64,000 bases of DNA, from contig NZ_MZGV01000006.1 in NCBI RefSeq assembly GCF_002029235.1, forward strand, positions 59,329 to 123,328, in the 5' to 3' direction. Both the position numbers and the translations under genes were made by a program. This document shows, piece after piece, positions 28,462 through 36,983 of the stretch. The notes under the pieces are model-generated. The model searched no databases, had not been told where the DNA came from, and worked only from the letters and a program-made list of their open reading frames with translations. Each line of letters begins with the position of its first letter. The stretch's first letter is position 1. The stretch is from Clostridium oryzae. GTDB taxonomy: Bacteria > Bacillota > Clostridia > Clostridiales > Clostridiaceae.

Positions 28462-28553
28462 TATTGGAAACCTGCTTTTATGAGTTAACAATAGTTTCAT
28501 TGCTCTATCATTACCTATATTTAGGAATAACATTTTCCTTACAGCTATAGATG
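28462..28553 (+). pseudogene. Fossil fragment of an MFS transporter gene
   Basis: 92 bp whose first half matches 31015-31052 of the MFS gene (GGAAACCTGCTTTTATG...) and whose second half matches about 31398-31443 (TTACCTATATT..GG.AATAA, GCTATAGATG), with ~340 bp missing between them. Same strand as the MFS gene. It has no reading frame of its own and sits in the 388-bp gap between Rrf2 and the helicase. A relic of a duplicated, internally deleted copy. Confidence 0.75.
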
Positions 28554-28736
28554 CCATGCCATTCCTAATTGGAATTATAGTGTGCTTATGCTGCACTTTG
28601 GTTATAATAATATAAGAGTTAATAAGAAATAAAAAATCATAATGATTAGTATTAATAACAATAGTATGGTATTATTATAGGGTTTCTAACTCAACTAAAA
28701 ATTTATGCACGTCGAATTATCGAAAGGTAGAAAATA

Positions 28737-29832
28737 ATGAACTTTAAAGAATTAGGTATTAGTGAAGCGTTAATAAATGTGTTAAAAAATAGTGGAATCA
28801 CTCAGCCAACTCCCGTTCAAGCTGAGAGCATACAACAAATAAAAAATGGAAAGGATGTTATCGCTGAAGCGCAAACAGGCACTGGAAAGACTCTTGCATT
28901 TCTGCTTCCTATTTTTGAGAATATATCACCTTCCATTGATGCAATTCAAGCCTTAATTGTAACTCCTACAAGAGAACTCGCCCTCCAAATAACTGAGCAA
29001 GCTCTAAAACTTAAGGAAGCTAAGGATATAAATATATTAGCTACTTATGGTGGTAAAGATATAGGTGCTCAGCTTAAAAAGCTGAAAGGGAACGTCCATC
29101 TTGTTATTGCAACACCAGGAAGGCTATTAGATCATCTTGAAAGAAAAACGATAAATTTAAGCAAATTAAAAACTTTTGTACTGGATGAAGCAGATCAGAT
29201 GCTTCTTATGGGCTTTAAAAATGAAGTTGATACTATTATAAAAAACGCCTCTAAAAAATTGTTTCTCTGCAACTATAAATCCCCAGGTTAAAAAATTAGC
29301 CTATAGATATATGAAAGACCCCGTGACCATATCTATAAAAAAAGAAGAAGTTACGCTTGATACTATTAAACAAGATGTTGTAGAAACCACCGACAGAAAA
29401 AAGCAAGATGCTTTATGTACGGTATTGGATCAAGATAATCCGTTTATGGCTATCATATTCTGTAGAACCAAGAGAAGAGCTGATGAACTTGAAATAGCCC
29501 TTTACAGACGTGGGTATAATTGCGAAAAGATACACAGTGATATAATTCAATCAAAACGAGAACGAATAATGAAAACTTTTAGACATGGTGATTTTCAATA
29601 TTTGATAGCTACAGATGTAGCCTCAAGAGGCTTAGATATAAGCGGAGTAAGCCATATATATAATTATGATATTCCAGAAAGTGTAGAAAACTACATACAT
29701 CGTATAGGTAGAACCGGCCGAGCTGGCGAGGAAGGCTACACTTGTTTGTTTATCGACCCAAAAGATAAAGGAATGTTAGCAGAAATAGAGAAAACAATTA
29801 AGTTTAAGATACCTAGAAGGAAATTAGATTGA
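28737..29832 (+). pseudogene. DEAD-box RNA helicase, frameshifted
   Basis: Two open frames together give a DEAD-box ATP-dependent RNA helicase. The first (28737-29291) has the Q motif, Walker A AQTGTGKT, PTRELALQ, TPGRLLDHLE and the DEAD box as LDEADQM. The second (29311-29832) has [22 protein letters not shown] and [10 protein letters not shown]. The join near 29253-29275 loses motif [20 protein letters not shown] is readable only in the other frame (from about 29264), and a few codons between SKK and FSAT are missing. So a short deletion shifted the frame. The good RBS and conserved motifs suggest recent inactivation or a sequencing error. Full length would be about 365 residues. Confidence 0.85.
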
Positions 29833-29862
29833 TAGAGTGATAGCAAGCGGAGGATTTAAAAA

Positions 29863-30237
29863 ATGCAGAACGTCAATAATGATAGCTTAATAATCGAAAC
29901 ACCAAACGGAAAGTTATGCCCTGTTCGTACAGTCCAAAAAATAGTGGAAGGCAAGTGGAAATTTATAATTTTATTCTACTTAAGCAAACAAACAATCCGT
30001 TTTAATGAACTGCAAAAGCTAATACCAAACATATCCCATGGCGTATTATCACTGCAACTAAAGGAATTAGAAAGAGCTGATATGATACACAGAGAAGTGT
30101 TCAACGAAATTCCTCCAAGAGTTGAGTATTCATTAACCGAAACCGGGAAAAGATTCCTGCCTATCCTGAATACTCTAATCGACTTTGGAAGAGACTATAT
30201 CAAAAATCATGACGTGGAATTTATAAAAACACCTTAA
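29863..30237 (+). CDS. HxlR-family transcriptional regulator
   Basis: 124 residues, typical HxlR length. Winged helix with CPVRTVQKIVEGKWKFIILFYL (recognisable HxlR opening with Cys near the N-terminus), RFNELQKLIPNISHGVLSLQLKELE and REVFNEIPPRVEYSLTETGKRFLPIL. HxlR proteins respond to aldehydes, quinones or redox stress and often control an adjacent oxidoreductase or exporter. The MFS gene downstream on the same strand, 305 bp away, is the nearest candidate. GGAGG precedes the ATG by eight bases. Confidence 0.9.
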   Translation: MQNVNNDSLIIETPNGKLCPVRTVQKIVEGKWKFIILFYLSKQTIRFNELQKLIPNISHGVLSLQLKELERADMIHREVFNEIPPRVEYSLTETGKRFLPILNTLIDFGRDYIKNHDVEFIKTP

Positions 30238-30542
30238 TCAAAAGTTGTAGCTACAAAAGTTTCAAATAATTTTACAGCCGTAACTTCTCTATACTAGCTT
30301 ATAGGCATAATTTTATGACTTATTCTTAAAATTGTGCGTTCTTGTGCAATGGTAAATATACCATCATAATTTATTTTATACAGCAAAGCTGCTGCATAAA
30401 TTGTGAAAGTTCTAATATATTCTGACTTCTAAAAGATCCTAGGGTCGAACCTATTCCGCAGTGATATTTTAGAAGCCACAATATAAGAACTTTATCGCAT
30501 TTTATATACATAAAATAAATCTTAACAGGTGGTATCAAATTA
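30238..30542 (+). promoter_or_regulatory. Leader region of MFS gene with long hairpin
   Basis: 305 bp without a gene. Contains an inverted repeat with 9-bp arms (CTTCTAAAA at 30426-30434, TTTTAGAAG at 30467-30475) enclosing a loop in which CCTAGG and CCTATTCC could pair further. It lies ~70 bp upstream of the MFS start. Function is unknown: operator, attenuator or chance. Confidence 0.4.
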
Positions 30543-31715
30543 ATGAAAAAACGTCTTATTATCACATTACTATTCTCAATATTCTTTCTACTAGGCTGTG
30601 ATACTTTTATTGTCTCTCCTCTAGTTCCTCTGATAGCTTCGAGTTTTAATATAGCTGCAAGCAGTGGCGGATATCTTGTAACTGCCTACTCAATACTTTA
30701 CGTTATATTTTCTCCATTACTAGGTCCTATATCCGATAAAGTCGGCAGAAAAAAAATGATGGTTATTGGTACATTTATCTTTTCTATAGCTTCCTTAGCT
30801 ACAGGAATAGCTCCAAACTATATCCTAACTATCATAGCAAGAGCCTTTACCGGTGTCGGCGCAGCTTGTGCAGCCCCTAATGTCTGGGCCTACATAGGTG
30901 ACTATTTTGATTATAAAGAAAGAGGCAGAGTAACTGCCATTATAGCTTCTGCGCTCTCTCTAGGAATGATTTTGGGTGTCCCGATAGGTTCATTTTTAGC
31001 TCAGTTAATGCATTGGGAAACCTGCTTTTATGTACTAGCAGTAGTTTCGTTTCTCGTCTCTATATCTATTTATGCATATTTTCCAGACAAAAAAACTACT
31101 GACAGCTCAAATACTAATTACCTCCATCAGTTTATAAAAGTCTTCAAAGTTAAGTCTGTGGTATTTAGTTTTCTAGTAACTTTATTTATAGCAGTCGCTA
31201 ATTTAGGTCTATATACCTTTCTAGGCTTTTGGCTTGATAAACAGTTCAACTTGAAGGTTTCTGATGTCGGACTATTCTTAATTTTTGCGGGTTTTGGAAA
31301 TGTATGCGGTGTACAGCTAGGTGGTATTTTGAGCGATAAATTTAGTAAAAAGAAAACTATTATTGCCTCATCACTCTTACTCGTAACAGCTTTGATATTA
31401 TTACCTATATTCGGTAATAATATTTTTCTTGCAGCTATAGATGTATTTCTGTGGTTGGGTTCAGGCGGTGCTGCTTTTTCCGTTATGCAGGTGCTGATTA
31501 CACAATTAAGTTCAGCTCAGAGAGGCACAGTTATGGCAGTTAACAATTCGTTCATGTGGCTTGGAACCGCTTCTGGCTCTGCAATAGTAAGTTTTCTTAT
31601 AGCTCATTTCAATTTTGCTGCAGCAACTTCCGTATGCGCATTATCAGCCCTTATTGCAAGCGTGATTCTAGCAGTTTTTATACATGAATGCATAAGCATA
31701 AAGGAATCTGTATAG
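30543..31715 (+). CDS. MFS transporter (12-TM, drug efflux type)
   Basis: 390 residues with twelve predicted helices. The DHA1-type motif A GPISDKVGRKKMMVIG is in the loop between helices 2 and 3, with a second related sequence GGILSDKFSKKKTI between 8 and 9, and a motif-C-like LGMILGVPIGSFLA. DHA1 members export drugs or metabolites by proton antiport; some export sugars (AraJ-like). AGGTGG lies seven bases before ATG 30543. Part of the gene is represented as a fossil at 28.46 kb, so this locus has been duplicated and eroded before. Substrate is unknown. Confidence 0.9.
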   Translation: MKKRLIITLLFSIFFLLGCDTFIVSPLVPLIASSFNIAASSGGYLVTAYSILYVIFSPLLGPISDKVGRKKMMVIGTFIFSIASLATGIAPNYILTIIARAFTGVGAACAAPNVWAYIGDYFDYKERGRVTAIIASALSLGMILGVPIGSFLAQLMHWETCFYVLAVVSFLVSISIYAYFPDKKTTDSSNTNYLHQFIKVFKVKSVVFSFLVTLFIAVANLGLYTFLGFWLDKQFNLKVSDVGLFLIFAGFGNVCGVQLGGILSDKFSKKKTIIASSLLLVTALILLPIFGNNIFLAAIDVFLWLGSGGAAFSVMQVLITQLSSAQRGTVMAVNNSFMWLGTASGSAIVSFLIAHFNFAAATSVCALSALIASVILAVFIHECISIKESV

Positions 31716-31749
31716 TCATACTAAATAATTTTTTTGAGTTAAGCAATAT

Positions 31750-31825
31750 CCATTGCCTTAGTCTGCTGCAATTCAAAAGCCGCTTCTGTCATACACCTGT
31801 AGCGTTACACTCGGATACAGAAATG
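31750..31825 (-). pseudogene. Fossil fragment of an AraC-GyrI gene
   Basis: About 76 bp nearly identical to 36382-36458 inside the AraC-GyrI gene, same strand. Shared words include CTGCTGCAATTC and AAAGCCGCTTCTGTC. It encodes part of the HTH region but has no intact frame around it. A second example of small relics of neighbouring genes. Confidence 0.75.
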
Positions 31826-31845
31826 AGCCTCGAAAAATCGAGGCT
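31826..31845. terminator. Short perfect hairpin between convergent genes
   Basis: AGCCTCGA and TCGAGGCT around AAAA. Lies between the convergent MFS and MerR genes; T-runs are weak on both strands, so terminator function is only probable. Confidence 0.45.
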
Positions 31846-31884
31846 CGAAGAAAATTAGGTCTTTATATATAGATTTCCAACTTC

Positions 31885-32631
31885 TTAGTTGCAAATTTCG
31901 TCTATACTTGTTTTCACAATGCTTTCCAAATAACTTAGCATAGCAGAGCTTCTATCCTCTGGAGCAATAATCTCTAAATTGTTATCCAGCATAACCTTCT
32001 TTTTTATACTTATTCTATATTGCCATTCATCAAGTTCTTCATTATCTAAAACTCTGATGAGTGGAATTCTTTTAGAAGTTTCCGTTTCTATCTTATTACG
32101 CATCTCTTTAATCTTATCTAAAAAGTTATCACATTCAGTTGGACATACAATTGGAACTATGGCCACTCCAAATTCCACCTTGATAATGTCTCCTTCATAC
32201 TTCTCTTCCATACTTAACATCCTTTCGTCATTGTTATGAACATATATTTGATCCCGCAGCAATTGATAAATGTTAACCTTGTCAACCCCTATGCTTTTAC
32301 CTATTTTGATAAACGAAGCAATAATACCTTTGCAATAATTTAATTCATCTATCATATCAGCAATTTCTTTTAATCTATTTTCAAAAATTTCAAAAGTTGA
32401 CTCCCGATTATCCGATAACAGCACTTTAGATATTTCATTGATTGTAAAATCCACACTACGTAGCAATAGGATTTGTTCTAGCCTATTAATCGCAGCCTCA
32501 TCAAAATATCTGCTTTTCGAAGCTCCAATTCTTCTGCTATTCAATAGTCCAACCTCTTCATAATATCTCAACGATCGTTTTGTTATATTATATTTTTTAG
32601 CTACATCATTTATCCTCATTAATGCTGCCAT
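31885..32631 (-). CDS. MerR-family regulator with FlhA-linker-like C-terminus
   Basis: 248 residues. N-terminal MerR HTH (RINDVAKKYNITKRSLRYYEEVGLLNSRR), then a coiled coil (about 75-110). The C-terminal part contains VEFGVAIVPIV, then RNKIETETSKRIPLIRVLDN and EWQYRISI, which matches the pattern of the linker of FlhA/FHIPEP proteins (EIGYGLIPLV, RRQFALELG-VVPPIRIRDN, NEYVIKI) as I remember them. That is unexpected in a transcription factor and may be a ligand-binding fold reused here. ATG at 32631 is chosen for its AGGGGA site. Divergent from a chloramphenicol acetyltransferase gene, which it may regulate. Confidence 0.8.
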   Translation of the reverse strand: MAALMRINDVAKKYNITKRSLRYYEEVGLLNSRRIGASKSRYFDEAAINRLEQILLLRSVDFTINEISKVLLSDNRESTFEIFENRLKEIADMIDELNYCKGIIASFIKIGKSIGVDKVNIYQLLRDQIYVHNNDERMLSMEEKYEGDIIKVEFGVAIVPIVCPTECDNFLDKIKEMRNKIETETSKRIPLIRVLDNEELDEWQYRISIKKKVMLDNNLEIIAPEDRSSAMLSYLESIVKTSIDEICN

Positions 32632-32780
32632 CAAATCATCCCCTAGCATTCTGGAATTTATATAGAAGTACTTCCTAAAACAAGTATAATTGATACCGTA
32701 ACGGAACTGTCAATAGGACTTTAAATAAATATTATGTTATTATATGTTATAGATATAATTTTCTGGAGAGTGATATATGC

Positions 32781-33416
32781 ATGAAATTCATAGATGTAGA
32801 AAACTGGAATAGAAAAGACCATTACAATTACTTCAAACAGCTAGATTATCCGCATTTTAATATTTGTGGTAATCTGGATATTACAAACTACCATAGCTAT
32901 ATTAAAGAAAACGGATTACCGTTTTTTATATCAATTTTATATGCTTCTGTAAAAACAGCCAATAGCATAAAAGAGTTTAGATTCAGAATAAGAGGAGATA
33001 AGCTGATTGAACATGAAATTGTAAGCCCCTCTTTCACTGTAATGACTGAAGGAGAAGTATTTAGCTTCTGTACAGTAAATTTTATAGATAAATATGACGA
33101 TTTTAAAATTAGTGCATTAAAAGGAATTGAAAAAGTAAAAAACAAGATAACTATAGAAGATGAGCCAGGACGTGATGACCTACTGTACATAACCAGTATC
33201 CCCTGGATCTCCTTTACAAATATAACGCATCCGATTCAGATGAAGCCTGTAGATAGTATACCTAGAATATCTTGGGGTAAATATTTCGAAGAAGGTGGAA
33301 AAGTTAAATTGCCATTCTCTGTACAAGCACATCATGCGTTAGTTGATGGCATTCATGTAGGACAATTCTTCAGCATAATTCAAGAAATTTTAGATAATCC
33401 AGTAAAATATCTATAA
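32781..33416 (+). CDS. Type A chloramphenicol O-acetyltransferase
   Basis: 211 residues, the usual CAT monomer length (215-220). N-terminus MKFIDVENWNRKDHYNYF, SFTVMTEGEVFSFCTV in the substrate region, SIPWISFTNITHP, and the catalytic motif HHALVDGIHVGQF (His pair near 184-185, Asp-Gly following). It should acetylate chloramphenicol with acetyl-CoA as a trimer. The family also includes members with weak or no chloramphenicol activity, and the usual Cys of HHAVCDG is Val here, so resistance is likely but not certain. GGAGAG lies upstream. Possible MerR control from the divergent gene. Confidence 0.9.
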   Translation: MKFIDVENWNRKDHYNYFKQLDYPHFNICGNLDITNYHSYIKENGLPFFISILYASVKTANSIKEFRFRIRGDKLIEHEIVSPSFTVMTEGEVFSFCTVNFIDKYDDFKISALKGIEKVKNKITIEDEPGRDDLLYITSIPWISFTNITHPIQMKPVDSIPRISWGKYFEEGGKVKLPFSVQAHHALVDGIHVGQFFSIIQEILDNPVKYL

Positions 33417-33565
33417 TTTGAGTTATATAAATTTTGAAGTAAATCAGCTATTCCGACTTCACAAAATTCGTTGAAACGTCGATATTTTACTAGTCGAAAT
33501 TATATATGCAGTGCCATGGCCTTGTTAAAATTAAAAGGACATATCGCTTTTACTGAAATACTAGC

Positions 33566-34321
33566 TTAACTTACGGTTTCCTTTTTTAACCTCCAAAGAG
33601 CTAGTGCAAAGCTGCCGCAACAGAGACATATAAATAAGCCTGTTACAGATAATAAACTCTTCCAATCAATAGAAGCACACAATATAAGACTGCGCAAACA
33701 ATTTATAACATGAGTGAAGGGATTAATTGTCACAATTATTTTTAAAGCTCCAGATATATTCTTCATTGGGAATAATGCAGTACTGGCAAAAAACAAGGAA
33801 AGTACGATAAGATTCATAATTGTCTCATAGATTGCTTCATGCGGCAGACACAGGCTTATTGCATAAGCTAGCCCAGACATAAAAAATGCTGTAAGGAAAA
33901 TAAGAGGCACCATTAAAAGTAAGCCGATAAACCCTGAAGCTATATGCACCGATAGGAATATACCCATTATAACCATAATAGCTACTTCAAAAAACGAAAC
34001 GCAAGCTGCTTCAAGCATTTGTCCAAGAACAATAGAACTTCGTCTCACAGGTGCAATAAGTATTCTATAGAAGCTGCCTTTAGATTTCATAGTAAAATTG
34101 ATATACCCACTGCTGCTACAGCAGGCAAATGTGACAAGCACCATAATGCCAGGAAGAATAAAAGCTGTATAGTTGCCGTCTGATATTTTCTGCATAGATT
34201 GATTTGCAATTGCACTGTATAGTAACAGCCAGATAAGCGGTTGTATTATAGTAAGCAGGATTGAGATAGGCGTTTGAAAGCGCCACTTTATGTTACGCCA
34301 TAAAATATTAATTGTCTCCAT
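33566..34321 (-). CDS. ABC-2 type efflux permease
   Basis: 251 residues with six predicted helices, DrrB/NodJ-like (RFQTPISILLTIIQPLIWLLLY, LPGIMVLVTFACCSS, ALFPMKNISGALKIIVTINPFTHVINCLR). The chosen ATG at 34321 has GGGAGG eight bases upstream and overlaps the ATPase stop by 14 bp. Together with the ATPase it should form a dimeric exporter for a drug, lipid or peptide. Last gene of a four-gene operon with two GyrI-domain proteins, suggesting the operon handles amphipathic small molecules. Confidence 0.9.
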   Translation of the reverse strand: METINILWRNIKWRFQTPISILLTIIQPLIWLLLYSAIANQSMQKISDGNYTAFILPGIMVLVTFACCSSSGYINFTMKSKGSFYRILIAPVRRSSIVLGQMLEAACVSFFEVAIMVIMGIFLSVHIASGFIGLLLMVPLIFLTAFFMSGLAYAISLCLPHEAIYETIMNLIVLSLFFASTALFPMKNISGALKIIVTINPFTHVINCLRSLILCASIDWKSLLSVTGLFICLCCGSFALALWRLKKETVS

Positions 34322-35267
34322 TAGATATCCCTCCCGTTGCATAGGTTAATTTCATAAACACATCTTCAAGACTAGGCTGCACAATCTCAATTGCTTCAAA
34401 AGGCACCTGCTTTTCCAAAAGCAGCTTATTCACCTGTTCAAAAGTCTGTCTATTGTCTCCAGCATCAGCAAAAATTGAGCCTTCTCGAACACTTATAGCC
34501 GGAAGTATATGTGCTTCCTCAAGCAGATTAACACTGTTTTCTGCCTTTTTACTGTCAGCAAAGCCAATACGAAGTATATTCTGTCTAGTATATTCCTTCA
34601 GTTTTTCAGAAGTTCCCTGCGCAAGTTCATGTCCTTCTTTCATAATACAAACCGTATCGCTAAGCTGGTCCGCTTCTTCTAGATAATGAGTGGTAAGGAA
34701 AACCGTCGTTTCAAAATCGTCTCGAATTTTTCGCACTATTTTCCACATTGCCTTTCGGGAAACAATATCCATGCCGACTGTTGGTTCATCTAAAAAAAGT
34801 ATTTTAGGCATAGACACCATATTCATTGCGATATCCAGCCGCCGCTTTACTCCACCTGAATAGGAAGCAACCGTATATTTCAAATACTGCTCCAAGCCAA
34901 AGCTGTCGATTAAACTGCTGATTCTTTTCCTAGCCGCAGCCTTTTCCACCTTGTAAAGCCTACTTTGAAATATCATATTTTCCATAAGCGACAAATGCTC
35001 ATCAATAGAAACTCTCTGCGAAACGCAGGCTATCTGAGTCCTAACCCATGCCGGCTCCCTGCATAAATCTTTTCCAAGCATCGTTACCTTTCCAAAGCTT
35101 GGCTTATAAAGAGTTGTAAGAATATTGATAAGTGAAGACTTCCCCGCACCATTAGGACCAAGCAAAGAAAAAATTTCTCCACATTTTACCTTTAGGCTTA
35201 ATTCATCTAAGGCCCTTACACCATTCTTATACTGCTTAACTAATTTATCAATTTCAATCGCCAGCAT
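34308..35267 (-). CDS. ABC-2 transporter ATPase (DrrA-like)
   Basis: 319 residues: Walker A GPNGAGKSS, Q-loop VSQRVSID, signature YSGGVKRRLDIA, Walker B ILFLDEPTVGMD, switch His LTTHYLEEA, then the ~90-residue DrrA-type C-terminal domain (LRIGFADSKKAENSV...LEDVFMKLT). Complete and probably active. It begins 4 bp after the GyrI-like gene with GAAGGG upstream, in operon with the permease. DrrA relatives export anthracyclines, lantibiotics or lipids; nothing in the sequence names this cargo. Confidence 0.93.
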   Translation of the reverse strand: MLAIEIDKLVKQYKNGVRALDELSLKVKCGEIFSLLGPNGAGKSSLINILTTLYKPSFGKVTMLGKDLCREPAWVRTQIACVSQRVSIDEHLSLMENMIFQSRLYKVEKAAARKRISSLIDSFGLEQYLKYTVASYSGGVKRRLDIAMNMVSMPKILFLDEPTVGMDIVSRKAMWKIVRKIRDDFETTVFLTTHYLEEADQLSDTVCIMKEGHELAQGTSEKLKEYTRQNILRIGFADSKKAENSVNLLEEAHILPAISVREGSIFADAGDNRQTFEQVNKLLLEKQVPFEAIEIVQPSLEDVFMKLTYATGGISNGDN

Positions 35268-35271
35268 TCAT

Positions 35272-35727
35272 TTACCCTTCTTTCACTGGAAACTGTATTT
35301 CTGTAACATACTTATCAGGATTACCCTTTAAAAACATTCCCGGTCCCTTTATAAACACTTCCCTAAATGGCGGCTGCAGCGTGATACCATTTTCCTGCAC
35401 GTAACGGTTGAGTGCTTCATATGCATAACTCATAGTCTCGTAAGAGCCGATATGTGTAACGCACACAGCCTTTATTCGAGGCATATCCTTTGCTGTAACA
35501 CCATTTTCGTTTGGCATTTCTGCTGTAGGAACGCATAATTCAATTTCACCTGTTTTAGACTGCTGATCCATTACATAGTAACAGAAAAATGGTGCTCCAT
35601 TTACTTTTCCATGAATAGCTTTGAACACATTCGGGAAAACTCTATTTGCTTCAGTGACTACACCCTTGTATTTCATAAAAGCCACTCTAATAGGCTCAAT
35701 ATCTCTAACTTCAATTTTATAATTCAT
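35272..35727 (-). CDS. Stand-alone GyrI-like small-molecule-binding protein
   Basis: 151 residues forming a single GyrI-like/SOUL-type effector-binding domain ([60 protein letters not shown]). These domains bind hydrophobic drugs; stand-alone versions can sequester toxic compounds or hydrolyse some of them. It sits between an AraC-GyrI regulator and an ABC exporter in one operon, so capture-and-export of the same compound is a reasonable inference. GAGGTG precedes the ATG. No catalytic claim can be made from sequence. Confidence 0.85.
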   Translation of the reverse strand: MNYKIEVRDIEPIRVAFMKYKGVVTEANRVFPNVFKAIHGKVNGAPFFCYYVMDQQSKTGEIELCVPTAEMPNENGVTAKDMPRIKAVCVTHIGSYETMSYAYEALNRYVQENGITLQPPFREVFIKGPGMFLKGNPDKYVTEIQFPVKEG

Positions 35728-35739
35728 TTATTTTACACC

Positions 35740-36597
35740 TCATTCTTTCTTAATAGAAATCCATACTTCAGCATGACCGCTCTTTGAACCTTGAGCATCA
35801 ACAGGATAAACTTCTATATCCGGTAGCTCAGCATATTCATAACCGGAAGCAGGCAGCCATTCTGTAAGAAATCTTTTGAATATGCTCTGAACAGATTCTT
35901 TAAAGTGACCATCACCTTCAAAAACCACCCAGGTAGCAGCAGGTATTTCAAGTTCAAACATATCCTCAGGGGTAGGTTTGTCTGTTTGCGCTGCAACATA
36001 ATAATAAATATCCTTGTGATTTTCATAGGATGTCACACCAAAAACACACCTCTCGGCTTTATTCGTAAGTTCACAAACTCTCAAGAACTCCCCACTTTCA
36101 AGCATTCTGCTCCAGAACATCGGGACTAATTTCTGATTTTCCTCCATACTCTCCTGCAGTTCTATCCTGTATCCAACAATTTTCATTGCCTCTTTAGTTT
36201 CAATTCTGTAGCTCATCCTTTCACTTCCTTTAACTAAAATTGAAAAACTTATAGGTAAATAGGCATTCAACCTAACTCCCTTCACACGTGCAGCCGTTGG
36301 AGAAATACCATGAACACTTTGAAAGGCCCGATTAAAAGCTGTTGGTGATTCATAGCCATATTTTAAAGCGATCTCCATTACCTTAGCCTTAGTCTGCTGC
36401 AATTCAAAAGCCGCTTCTGTCATACGCCTGCGGCGTATATACTCGGACACAGAAATATCCGTTATGTAGGAAAACATTCGTTGAAAATAATATGTGGAAC
36501 AGCAGGCAAGCTTTGCTGCCTCATCATAAGAAATATCTCCAGTTAGATTATTTTCTATATAATCAATCACTCCACTCATCTGTTTCAGCCATTTCAC
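35740..36597 (-). CDS. AraC-family regulator with GyrI-like ligand domain
   Basis: 285 residues: N-terminal AraC double HTH (residues ~8-110, YDEAAKLACCSTYYFQRMFSYITDISVSEYIRRRRM, GYESPTAFNRAFQSVHGISP) followed by a C-terminal GyrI-like domain (from ~125, MSYRIETKEAMKIVGYRIEL ... FEGDGHFKESVQSIFKRF). The layout is that of Rob/BmrR-like drug-responsive activators. It heads an operon with a second GyrI-like protein and an ABC exporter and should induce it in response to a bound compound. A fragment of its HTH-coding region occurs as a fossil at 31.75 kb. Confidence 0.9.
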   Translation of the reverse strand: MKWLKQMSGVIDYIENNLTGDISYDEAAKLACCSTYYFQRMFSYITDISVSEYIRRRRMTEAAFELQQTKAKVMEIALKYGYESPTAFNRAFQSVHGISPTAARVKGVRLNAYLPISFSILVKGSERMSYRIETKEAMKIVGYRIELQESMEENQKLVPMFWSRMLESGEFLRVCELTNKAERCVFGVTSYENHKDIYYYVAAQTDKPTPEDMFELEIPAATWVVFEGDGHFKESVQSIFKRFLTEWLPASGYEYAELPDIEVYPVDAQGSKSGHAEVWISIKKE

Positions 36598-36684
36598 TTA
36601 ATCACTTCCCTTCATGAATTAGAGTTTATCATAATAAAAATTTTATATCCTCTCTTTTTGTGTCCAGATTTGTGAAATAAAAAA

Positions 36685-36738
36685 AGGAGCGTATAATCTC
36701 CGTCGGCTGGAAAATGCCTCCTAGGATTACACGCTCCT
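36685..36738 (-). terminator. Long hairpin with conserved 26-nt loop, copy 1, U-tailed
   Basis: 14-bp arms (36685-36698, 36725-36738) with one mismatch on the plus strand that becomes G-U on the minus strand, followed there by seven T residues. The 26-nt loop reads, on the plus strand, TCCGTCGGCTGG then AAAATGCCTCCTAG. 23 of 26 loop bases recur in a hairpin at 48694-48745 whose stem is unrelated in sequence. Transcription on the minus strand would end here, downstream of the PIN toxin gene. Beyond termination, the conserved loop suggests an RNA with a specific function. Confidence 0.8.
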
Positions 36739-36883
36739 TAAACCGCCGCTATGCATCTACAGAACATTATTTTCTATAGTAATTTTTTTCAAATTTCTTT
36801 CTTATCAATTTACAAAGCAGTGTTTTCTACATAGCTTTTGTTTAGCGCTTCGTATAATTTAGAGAATGCTTAATTCTATACCA

Positions 36884-36927
36884 TAAAAAAAGAAGGGAAA
36901 CCTCATCAACTGAGAATTCTCCTTCTT
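36884..36927 (-). terminator. Terminator of toxin-antitoxin operon
   Basis: GAAGG pairs with CCTTC, with an inner CTCA/TGAG stem, followed on the minus strand by seven T residues. Lies ~60 bp after the PIN gene stop, leaving a ~145-bp stretch between it and the conserved-loop hairpin that could encode a small RNA. Confidence 0.75.
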
Positions 36928-36983
36928 CATTGTTTATGACAGGATTGTTTACCTTTTCATTTAGATAACTTTATATTTTAGGT

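Noticed and set aside
28737..29832. Programmed frameshift in the DEAD-box helicase
   Set aside because: No slippery heptamer followed by a pseudoknot, and several codons around motif III are missing, which a simple slip would not restore.
30438..30460. T-arm-like sequence (AGGTTCGACCCT on the minus strand) suggesting a tRNA
   Set aside because: The loop is one base short, and no acceptor stem, anticodon arm or D arm can be drawn around it.
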